Origin: CAYLLT01 sp964591605
GTDB taxonomy: Bacteria; Planctomycetota; Phycisphaerae; UBA1845; PWPN01
Assembly (NCBI GenBank): GCA_964591605.1
Contig: CAZQEN010000050.1
Coordinates: 1 to 29,746 of the forward strand
Direction of reading: 5' to 3'
DNA length: 29,746 nt
The translations under genes and the position numbers were made by a program. This document shows positions 22,927-28,787 of this stretch, piece by piece; the first letter of the stretch is position 1, and each line of letters begins with the position of its first letter. Under the pieces are notes generated by a model. The model had not been told where the DNA came from. It did not search any database and worked only from the letters and a program-made list of their open reading frames with translations.

Positions 22927-24033
22927 TCACAACCGCACCGGCTGCGGAATCCCTGTCCCGGCACTCCGCATCGGCGCCTGCTCCTCCCAGACACCCGGAA
23001 TCGTCGCCAGGCACCGCGGACACCGCCCTGCCCGCATCCGGTTCTCCTTCACGTAGAACCCTGATCGCCGGATCAGCAGCTCGCCGCATCCCGGGCAATA
23101 CGTGTTCTCACGGTTGCCCACCATCCCCGGCAGGTTCCCCGGATAGCAGAAGTGCAGGCCCGCCTCGCGCCCGATGTCGTAGGCCCGGATCAGCGTCTGC
23201 ACCGGCGTTCTCGGCGGGTCCGTCATCTTGTAGTCCGGATGAAACGCGGTCATGTGCCACGGAATATCCGGCGAGATCCCCGCCAGGAACCGCGCGATGC
23301 TCTGGAGCTCACCCTCGCTGTCGTTGAAACCGGGGATGATGAGCGTCACGATCTCGACCCAGAAGCCCGTTTCCTTGAGCCGCACAATGGACTCGAGCAC
23401 GTTTTTCAGCGTGCAGCCCAGCCGCCGATAGCTGCGGTCGTCGAAGCTCTTGAGATCGACCTTGTAGAGGTCAACATACGGCCGGATGAACGCGAGCACC
23501 TCCGGCGTGGCGTTCCCGTTCGATACAAAACCGCACACGAGCCCCCGCGCCCGAGCCTTCTTGAAGATCTCGACCGCCCAGTCGGCCGTGATCAGCGGCT
23601 CGTTGTACGTGCTCACCACCGCCGGCGCCCCGCGCTCCACCGCCAGCTCCACCAGCCCATCCGGGCCGACAAACGACGGCGCGGAGACGGCCTGATCATC
23701 CCGCAGCGCCTGGCTCGTCACCCAGTTCTGACAGTACGAGCAGTGCAGGTCGCAGCCCATCATCCCAAACGACAGCGCGTCGCGCCCCGGAAACGCGTGG
23801 AAGAACGGCTTCTTCTCGATGGGATCGACCTGAACGCCCGCCACGTACCCCGCCGGTGCGTGCAGCCGCCCCCCGTTGACAAACCGGACCCGGCACACCC
23901 CCGACTTCCCTTCGGCAATCCGGCACCGGTGCCCACACGCCAGACAGCGGATCGTCCCTCCGCCCTCCTCGCGTGCCAGCTCCGAAGCGGAAACCATCGT
24001 ATGCTCTTCCAGCAGTTGCTTGAGCCTGGCCAT
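22927..24033 (-). CDS. amrS: AmmeMemoRadiSam system radical SAM enzyme
   Basis: This 368-residue radical SAM enzyme has the Cys triad in MGCDLHCSYCQNW (Cys94, 98, 101), which binds the SAM-coordinating 4Fe-4S cluster. Before it lies a Cys cluster (CLACGHRCRI, SGVCRVRF) and GYVAGVQVDPIEKKPFFH, characteristic of AmrS (formerly called PFL-activase-like). VVSTYNEPLI and VDLKSFDDRSYR are further family motifs. The C-terminus adds a rubredoxin-like Cys pair set (YCPGCGELLIRR, RCPRCLAT). AmrS normally works with AMMECR1 and Memo proteins; neither is in the window. I prefer ATG 24033 (AGGTGA 4 nt upstream) to ATG 24054, which lacks a ribosome site and sits about 11 nt from the presumed transcription start. 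Confidence 0.88.
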   Translation of the reverse strand: MARLKQLLEEHTMVSASELAREEGGGTIRCLACGHRCRIAEGKSGVCRVRFVNGGRLHAPAGYVAGVQVDPIEKKPFFHAFPGRDALSFGMMGCDLHCSYCQNWVTSQALRDDQAVSAPSFVGPDGLVELAVERGAPAVVSTYNEPLITADWAVEIFKKARARGLVCGFVSNGNATPEVLAFIRPYVDLYKVDLKSFDDRSYRRLGCTLKNVLESIVRLKETGFWVEIVTLIIPGFNDSEGELQSIARFLAGISPDIPWHMTAFHPDYKMTDPPRTPVQTLIRAYDIGREAGLHFCYPGNLPGMVGNRENTYCPGCGELLIRRSGFYVKENRMRAGRCPRCLATIPGVWEEQAPMRSAGTGIPQPVRL

Positions 24034-24071
24034 GGCGTCACCTGCAGATGTCATCCCGGGTGGACTACTCC

Positions 24072-24077
24072 ATTATA
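24072..24077 (-). promoter_or_regulatory. Candidate -10 element of amrS
   Basis: A perfect TATAAT on the - strand lies 38 bp before ATG 24033. No convincing -35 is seen at 16-18 bp (AACCCT at 17). It supports the shorter start of amrS, giving a leader of about 32 nt. Confidence 0.4.
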
Positions 24078-24186
24078 ACACTTTGAGGGGCGTCAGGGTT
24101 GGGCGAGCCCATGGCGTCGGGCGTCTCAACGGTCCCGTCTGCCGTGCACGACTCGGAGAGGTGGGGCGCAGCCGTCTCTCCGATGC

Positions 24187-24294
24187 GTGTGGCACCGGCG
24201 TCTCGCCGGTCAGGTGTGGCACCGGCGTCTCGCCGGTCAGGTGTGGCACCGGCGTCTCGCCGGTCAGGTGTGGCACCGGCGTCTCGCCGGTGAA
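24187..24294. repeat. 4 x 27-bp palindromic repeat array, right copy
   Basis: Four units start at 24187, 24214, 24241 and 24268. The first three are identical; the fourth differs only in its last bases. Each has the hairpin CACCGGC-GTCTC-GCCGGT preceded by GTGTGG and followed by CAG. There are no unique spacers. The sequence identity points to recent amplification, in contrast to the diverged 26-bp array at 1152-1275. The array sits between divergent amrS and the DUF6599-like gene; the 24034-24411 gap otherwise holds only the amrS -10 and a weak promoter for the next gene. Confidence 0.93.
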
Positions 24295-24411
24295 CCTGCG
24301 AGGACCTCCCCCGGCGATCATCGCGTTTTCCCGGCAATCCCGGGGTCGCAAACAGCCCATACGCCGCCCCGCTCGACGCTCCCGAAGCTCTGCCTGTACA
24401 ATCCGCGCGCC

Positions 24412-25560
24412 ATGACTTTCACAGATTCACGGTTCTCCCGCCGGTCGGCCCCGCCAACACGACTCGTGTGCTTCGCACTGCTGGCCTCCGGCATCCTGGG
24501 GTCCGAATGTTCCCGCAGGCCCGCCGGCCCCCCGGCCAGCCCGGCAGTGACTTCCCGACCTTCATCTTCCACCCAGTCTTCCGCCGGCTCCAGCCAGTTG
24601 CAGGTCGGCTCGGAACCGCTCTCCGGCGTGGACGCACAGGATGCCCCGGACGCCCCGCGGGCATTGCCCCGCAGCGGCCACGTGAGCGGCTGGATCAAGA
24701 CGCAGCCCATCCAGGTTCACCCGGTCAACCAGCCCCAGTCGATCGGGGTCAGCGGCCGGCTCGCTGAGGCTTGGCCCTATTTCCGGATCGAGCGGGCATC
24801 GACCTGCCGGTATCGGGCGGACACCGCCGAAGTGCAGATTCTGTTCATCGAAACCTCGCCCGACCACCCGCTGGACGCCTTCGGGCTGTTCACCCTGATG
24901 GCTGCCGATCCCAAGCCGCTGCTGAGGCCCGACGGCAGCGCCCGCGGCACGCGCATCGACGCCCCCCACACGCGGACAGCGTGGCAGGGCCACGTCTACG
25001 TCGAAGTCACGCCGCAGTCGGACACGAGCGATGCCGCCCGCGCCCGCATGGACCAGCTCCTGGACCGGATCATCTTCGCCCTGCCCGGCGCCGAGCCCCC
25101 GCTCCTGACGCGGATCATCCCGCGCGATCGACGCGAGCGCTGCCGTGTGTGGCATGTGCGGACCACCCGCGCTCTGGCCCTGTTGAATCTCGATGAATTG
25201 GAGGGTCTCGATCCGGAGCGATGGGATCAATCGCTCGGCCTGAATGGCGGCATTTACCTCTCTATGGCATCTATTGATGTCGCTTCGGGCGAACCACACC
25301 TGCTCTGGCTGGTCACCTACCCGACGCCCGACGCCGCCCGTGCGGCCCAGGCCCGGATGAATGGGATGAAGGAAGCACATCCCTCCGCGCTCGAACGTGC
25401 CACCGCCGTCGAGCCCCCCGTCGGCCGGCATCTCGCCGGCACCTGGACCCGCCAGCAGGAATCGCTCCAGCCTGTCATGCCCCTGCTCCTGGCCGCCCTC
25501 CCCGAGTCAGAACCGGCCATGACGCGACCCGCTTCTCAGCCCGCAACCCACCCCCAATAG
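24412..25560 (+). CDS. Exported DUF6599-like protein
   Basis: This is a 382-residue protein with an N-terminal hydrophobic segment (LVCFALLASGILG) followed by a single Cys in GSEC. The lipobox is not canonical (Glu before Cys), so lipoprotein status is doubtful. A Ser/Pro/Thr-rich linker follows to ~75. The body resembles the DUF6599 family, whose members measure how a signal behaves as 'game-like' paired halves: VQILFIETSPDHPLDAFGLFTLM, the middle block QGHVYVEVTPQ with ARMDQLLDRIIFALP, and a second half LNGGIYLSMASID with DAARAAQARMNGM. Function of the family is not known. ATG 24412 follows a possible promoter (TCGACG, 18 bp, TACAAT at 24397-24402) very closely, and no ribosome site is visible, so it may be leaderless. 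It converges with the IDH gene. Confidence 0.6.
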   Translation: MTFTDSRFSRRSAPPTRLVCFALLASGILGSECSRRPAGPPASPAVTSRPSSSTQSSAGSSQLQVGSEPLSGVDAQDAPDAPRALPRSGHVSGWIKTQPIQVHPVNQPQSIGVSGRLAEAWPYFRIERASTCRYRADTAEVQILFIETSPDHPLDAFGLFTLMAADPKPLLRPDGSARGTRIDAPHTRTAWQGHVYVEVTPQSDTSDAARARMDQLLDRIIFALPGAEPPLLTRIIPRDRRERCRVWHVRTTRALALLNLDELEGLDPERWDQSLGLNGGIYLSMASIDVASGEPHLLWLVTYPTPDAARAAQARMNGMKEAHPSALERATAVEPPVGRHLAGTWTRQQESLQPVMPLLLAALPESEPAMTRPASQPATHPQ

Positions 25561-25571
25561 AACCCGACTGG

Positions 25572-25598
25572 CCCATCCTTCGCGAAGCGAAGTGTGGG
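25572..25598. terminator. Hairpin between convergent genes
   Basis: CTTCGC-GAA-GCGAAG is a perfect 6-bp stem, flanked by CCCA and TGGG which extend the pairing across a 2-nt mismatch. It lies 12 bp after the DUF6599-like stop and 88 bp from the IDH stop, so it could end both transcripts. No T-run follows on either strand, so classical Rho-independent action is uncertain. Confidence 0.35.
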
Positions 25599-25685
25599 GT
25601 CACGATGACAGGAACACGGAAGACTCCTGGGCCCCGGCCCGGTCAGAAACCAAAAACCAGCAATGCACTCTCCCCGCGGACCCGC

Positions 25686-26690
25686 TCACCCGCCCATCCG
25701 CCGCACAATCGTCTCCGCGAACTCCTGCGTCCCGCTCGATCCGCCCAGGTCATACGTGCGCACTTTCCCTTCCCGCAGAACGTCTTCCAGGCCGTGCGTG
25801 ATCCGCTCGGCCGCCTGCGCCTCACCCAGGTGCTCGAGCATGAGCACCGCCGAGAGCAGCAGCGCCGTCGGATTCACCTTGTTCATCCCCGTGTACTTGG
25901 GAGCCGAGCCGTGCACCGCCTCGAACACCGCCACCCGCTCGCCGAAATTCGCCCCGGGCGCCACCCCCAGCCCGCCCATCATCCCCGCGCACAGGTCGGA
26001 GATGATGTCGCCGTAGAGATTCTCCGTGACCATCACGTCATACAGCTTCCACTTGGTCACGAGCTGCATGCACTGGTTGTCGACGATGTTGTCGCCGAAC
26101 TCGATTTCAGGGTACTTCGCGGCCACCTCGCGGCACGTCCTGAGGAACAGCCCGTCCGTGATCTTCATGATGTTCGCTTTGTGAACCGCCGTCACTTTCC
26201 TGCGCCGATGCTTGCGGGCGTATTCGAACGCGGCCGTCGCAATCCGGCGCGACGCCGCTTCGCTGATGATCTTCTTGCCCACCGCCATCGTCGGCGTCGT
26301 CATGTACTCGATTTGGGCGTACAGGTCCTCGGTATTCTCCCGGAAGATCACCAGGTCGAGCCCCTCGAAGGGCGTCTTGACCCCCGGCAGCACCCGCACC
26401 GGCCGCACACACGCGTACAGATCGAGCTTCTTGCGCAGCGTCACGTTCGCCGACACCGACCCCTTGCCCACCGGCGTGGTCATCGGCCCTTTGAGCGCCA
26501 CGCCTATGTTGCGGATCGCCTCGATCGTCTCGTCGGGCACGATCGGCTGGCCGGCCTGCACGCACTTTTCGCCCGCCGGCATGTCCACCCAGTCAATCTT
26601 CACGCCGGCGGCCTTCAGTACGGTCTCGACCGCCCGCATCAGCTCCGGCCCCGTCCCGTCGCCCCGAATCATCACCACCTGGTGTCCCAT
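25686..26690 (-). CDS. icd: Isocitrate dehydrogenase, catalytic part (Thermus-like, probably NADP+)
   Basis: This 334-residue decarboxylating dehydrogenase belongs to the IDH/IMDH superfamily and converts isocitrate to 2-oxoglutarate. Visible motifs are GDGTGPELM, GPMTTPVGKGSVSANVTLRK (substrate Ser and Asn), DLYACVRPVRVLPG, ENTEDLYAQIE, VHKANIMK (catalytic Lys) and TENLYGDIISDL. HGSAPKYTGMNKVNP carries Lys-Tyr at the positions that bind the NADP 2'-phosphate in E. coli IDH, so NADP+ is the likelier coenzyme. The match is closest to Thermus-type IDH, but the protein stops at the end of the catalytic domain; the C-terminal extension appears to be encoded by the gene upstream. GAGGA lies 7 nt before ATG. 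Homoisocitrate or isopropylmalate dehydrogenase are less likely. Confidence 0.85.
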   Translation of the reverse strand: MGHQVVMIRGDGTGPELMRAVETVLKAAGVKIDWVDMPAGEKCVQAGQPIVPDETIEAIRNIGVALKGPMTTPVGKGSVSANVTLRKKLDLYACVRPVRVLPGVKTPFEGLDLVIFRENTEDLYAQIEYMTTPTMAVGKKIISEAASRRIATAAFEYARKHRRRKVTAVHKANIMKITDGLFLRTCREVAAKYPEIEFGDNIVDNQCMQLVTKWKLYDVMVTENLYGDIISDLCAGMMGGLGVAPGANFGERVAVFEAVHGSAPKYTGMNKVNPTALLLSAVLMLEHLGEAQAAERITHGLEDVLREGKVRTYDLGGSSGTQEFAETIVRRMGG

Positions 26691-26702
26691 GCGTTGTCCT
26701 CT

Positions 26703-26730
26703 GTCAGTAGTCAGTAGTCACTAGTCAGTA
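26703..26730. repeat. 4 x 7-bp tandem repeat (GTCAGTA)
   Basis: The units read GTCAGTA, GTCAGTA, GTCACTA and GTCAGTA. They begin 12 bp upstream of the IDH start, inside the leader and next to its ribosome site. The array is probably a slippage product, but its position could affect translation. Confidence 0.85.
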
Positions 26731-26873
26731 GCCGGTGCCCGGCAGCCGATTATCAGTGAGGAGTGGTCCGTCAGACGCCTCGTCCCGCGTCACGGGCAGC
26801 CCGTTGGGCGTCCATCCTGATGGTCCCGCCCCGACTCGGTCGGTGACACCCAACAACCGGACCAGGGACCCGT

Positions 26874-26894
26874 CACAGACAACGGACAACAGAC
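26874..26894. repeat. Degenerate 7-bp tandem repeat (ACxGAC)
   Basis: CACAGAC, AACGGAC and AACAGAC follow one another, with looser units to the left (from about 26860). The last unit overlaps the stop codon of the IDH-C-domain gene. With the array at 26703 it brackets the 203-bp gap between the two IDH genes. Confidence 0.65.
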
Positions 26895-27211
26895 TAATAC
26901 GGCGAACTGAACGCCCGGCTCCCGTCATCCTGTGCCCACAACACTTGCGCCCGCGTCCATGTCCGCCCGGAATCCGTCAGCGTCTTGAGCAGCGAATTCA
27001 CGTCTTCCTGCCGGACGGGTTTGTCGCCCTCGCTCGTGAATCGAAACCGCCACTCCTCCGCGAAGTAGTCCAGCTTCGCCGCGGTCGTCGGCCACACCTT
27101 CGTCCCGCGGTTGCTGACCAGTTCTAGCCGCAGCGCCCCGGCCTGCCTGGGCAACTCGGGCATCTCCCCACCCGGGGCATAGACGAACACGTCGCAGCCA
27201 ATGAGCTGCAT
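26894..27211 (-). CDS. Stand-alone C-terminal domain of Thermus-type isocitrate dehydrogenase
   Basis: This 105-residue cytoplasmic protein has no signal peptide. IGCDVFVYAPGG, LRLELVSNRGTKVWP and the RFRFTSEGD segment correspond, from memory of the family, to the C-terminal extension of Thermus thermophilus IDH (VGVDVFVE..., KMISNRGTKVYP, YRCRFLYTGEG). In that enzyme the extension follows the catalytic domain in one chain and contributes to subunit contacts. Here it is a separate gene directly upstream of the catalytic gene on the same strand, 203 bp apart. ATG 27211 has a strong ribosome site (AAGGAG, 5-nt spacing), so it is a genuine expressed gene, not a fragment. I infer it binds the IDH subunit in trans. 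Confidence 0.72.
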   Translation of the reverse strand: MQLIGCDVFVYAPGGEMPELPRQAGALRLELVSNRGTKVWPTTAAKLDYFAEEWRFRFTSEGDKPVRQEDVNSLLKTLTDSGRTWTRAQVLWAQDDGSRAFSSPY

Positions 27212-27466
27212 GGCATCTCCTTCCGCAAAACACGTTCTCAGGTACGGCCGCCCTCAGTGTGCCAACCGCCCGCCGCAGGTGCAGATGCTAGCACGCCCTG
27301 GATTCACCGTCAAAAACCGCATGTCCTCCCGGTCTCAACGCGTCTGACTGTTGTTCCAGACGGCGGCCGCCGGGTCCGTGACATGATCGGCGGAGCAGCA
27401 TGCGGCAACCATCAGAACCCGGAGCGTCAGCGACGCAAGGCTCGCCGCAGGTGCTGGCTCAACCCG

Positions 27467-27486
27467 CCCCCCGCTCTCGCGGGGGG
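27467..27486. repeat. Perfect GC hairpin
   Basis: CCCCCCGC-TCTC-GCGGGGGG is an 8-bp perfect stem with a 4-nt loop; AACC before it and GGTT after it extend the symmetry. A second small palindrome, GCGTC-AGC-GACGC, lies at 27424-27436. They belong to the ~400-bp stretch 27240-27650 in which I see no gene, and which replaces the missing part of the oxidoreductase. Confidence 0.75.
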
Positions 27487-27649
27487 TTGCGAACGTGCCT
27501 CCTCCAGGCTCTCACGTACCCGGACCCGTCGGCCGAATGCTGACTGAACCTGTTTTGACCCACTCGAAAGAACTTCCAACACCTCCGCCGCTGCTGATGC
27601 GGACGAGCAACGGCACAGGTCGGCCAACCACCCAACTCCCAGCCCTTGC

Positions 27650-27910
27650 GGTGTACTTCCTCGCCTTGGGATACTTCTCAAATGTTTTTGCCGCATAGCC
27701 CCAGTCCACGTCGCAGATGGCCACGATGTACTCGCTGCCAAGCTGCCCCAGGTCCCACGCCCCCTGGCCGCCCACGCCGACGCCGCCGATGTTGACTTTC
27801 TCATTGGGGGATCGGGCTTGGAACCACTCGGGACGAGAGGCGACCCAGAATCCCGCTCCGGCCATGGTGGAGGCCTTCAGCATCTCGCGGCGACTCGTTC
27901 GATGGGACAT
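27650..27910 (-). pseudogene. Truncated TAT-exported Gfo/Idh/MocA oxidoreductase (N-terminal stub)
   Basis: The first ~87 codons are clear. They encode a twin-arginine-type signal (MSHRTSRREMLKASTMAGAG) with the usual TSRREML start of planctomycete exported oxidoreductases, then the Rossmann start EKVNIGGVGVGGQG and strand IVAICDVDW, and AKTFEKYPKARKYT. Normal members continue with a DFR-M-like segment and reach 400 residues or more; here the frame turns into unrelated sequence (ARAGSWVVGRPVP) and stops at 27512. The dinucleotide-binding half, EKP motif and substrate domain are missing. A deletion or an insertion of repeat DNA at about 27650 is the likely cause. No good ribosome site is visible, in line with a dead gene. 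Confidence 0.8.
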
Positions 27911-28346
27911 GTTCTTGTTACCCGCTTTTGATCCACGGTGCTCCAGGAGTCAAAACGACCACGGCATCCGGCCTCCCAGCCCGAAGAGTAGGTCTGGAAA
28001 TGTCGCCGCACAATGCAACCCCTCGGATCACGCAAGTGTTCTTGTTGGGCCCCCGTTTGATGTGATTGCGGGCTATCCGGCCCAATGCCATAGGCCCCAG
28101 AACCGCTCCGAGTCCACGCTTAAACGCCGGCTTTCCGTTCCATGTCGTCGTCGAGTGCATGGGCCGTTCCGACGGCGTGACCCGTCAGCGCTGCCTGCGA
28201 GTGAACCACAGCGACCCGCGCGCCGCAACTCGGCGCCGAATGGGACGGCAAGTGACGCAACCTTGGACGCAACTCGCGGTTTCGCCGCCGCAAGAACAGG
28301 AAGAGACCCGATCACAATCCGTTGATGATCAAGAAGTTGGGGAAAC
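27911..28346. other. Gap without recognisable gene
   Basis: I see no supported gene in this 436-bp stretch. Short open frames exist on both strands but have no ribosome site, no family motif and no sensible composition. It is flanked by a broken gene and a tRNA fragment, so it is probably decayed chromosomal DNA next to an integration site. Confidence 0.5.
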
Positions 28347-28387
28347 AGCGGGCGATGGGATTCGAACCCACGACGTCCAGCTTGGGA
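28347..28387 (-). other. 3' half of a tRNA-Gly(CCC): probable att site
   Basis: Read on the - strand this gives loop TTCCCAA (anticodon CCC), 3' anticodon stem GCTGG, variable loop ACGTC, T arm GTGGG-TTCGAAT-CCCAT, acceptor strand CGCCCGC and discriminator T, which is usual for bacterial tRNA-Gly. The 5' neighbour (GGATT) cannot pair with GCTGG, so homology stops in the anticodon loop, the classical crossover position for tyrosine integrases. No 5' half is present in the window. By orientation the intact tRNA and the rest of the element should lie to the right of the window. Confidence 0.8.
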
Positions 28388-28444
28388 AAATCCATTGGAG
28401 TTCTCAGCCGATCTCCCAAGAATCCTATATACTCCAGCAAGTTA

Positions 28445-28525
28445 GCGACACAGCCCGCGTTTTGCAAGGTGTCGCGTCTCACCTCGTTTTTTCGCACGGT
28501 ATCGCGGTATCGGAAGCGCAAAACG
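28445..28525. repeat. Cluster of short inverted and direct repeats beside the att core
   Basis: GCGACAC (28445-28451) pairs with GTGTCGC (28469-28475); CGTTTTGC (28458-28465) pairs with GCAAAACG (28518-28525); CGGTATCG occurs twice in tandem (28497-28512). The DNA is clearly more AT-rich than its surroundings. Such clusters beside an att core often bind integrase or excisionase; that is inference. The gap 28388-28787 otherwise holds only a doubtful small frame. Confidence 0.5.
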
Positions 28526-28597
28526 GTAAGGTTTCGGTAGAGTCACGACGTCCAGCCAGAATGGCTGTGGAGATGCGCGCCAGGCGCCGGCGTGCCG

Positions 28598-28666
28598 CTA
28601 GCCAGAAGCGTCACGACTCGCCTCCGCCGCCGTTGGCAGGTGCATCAGCATCTTCGTATCAACCAT
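28598..28666 (-). CDS. Possible 22-residue peptide or truncated DNA-binding protein
   Basis: ATG 28666 has a perfect GGAG six nt upstream. The product, MVDTKMLMHLPTAAEASRDA followed by SG, ends at TAG. The LMHLPTAAEA part resembles the beginning of excisionase or MerR-type helix-turn-helix proteins, so it may be the stub of a broken regulator of the integrated element. It is divergent from the long frame starting at 28788. It could also be chance. Confidence 0.2.
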   Translation of the reverse strand: MVDTKMLMHLPTAAEASRDASG

Positions 28667-28787
28667 CTTTTTCTCCGTGAGTGGAGACCTTGAATCGGTA
28701 TGGGGCTGGATCATACGATGCGAGGGTGGGAGCATTGTTCGTTCGTGTAGAGGCCGTTGCGGGTTCCTGAGATCGGGAGCGGCGGAT

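Noticed and set aside
24187..24294. CRISPR-like array
   Set aside because: Units are directly adjacent with no unique spacers and no cas genes; it is a tandem palindromic repeat.
24065..24360. Small proteins made of GETPVPH or ASRRSGV repeats
   Set aside because: They are translations of the 27-bp repeat array in different frames.
25605..26717. 370-codon + strand frame opposite the IDH gene
   Set aside because: The - strand encodes IDH with all substrate and cofactor motifs and a ribosome site.
28322..28540. 72-codon frame beginning near MGFEPTTSSLG
   Set aside because: MGFEPTTS is the well-known false translation of the complement of a tRNA 3' end; the DNA is a tRNA fragment.
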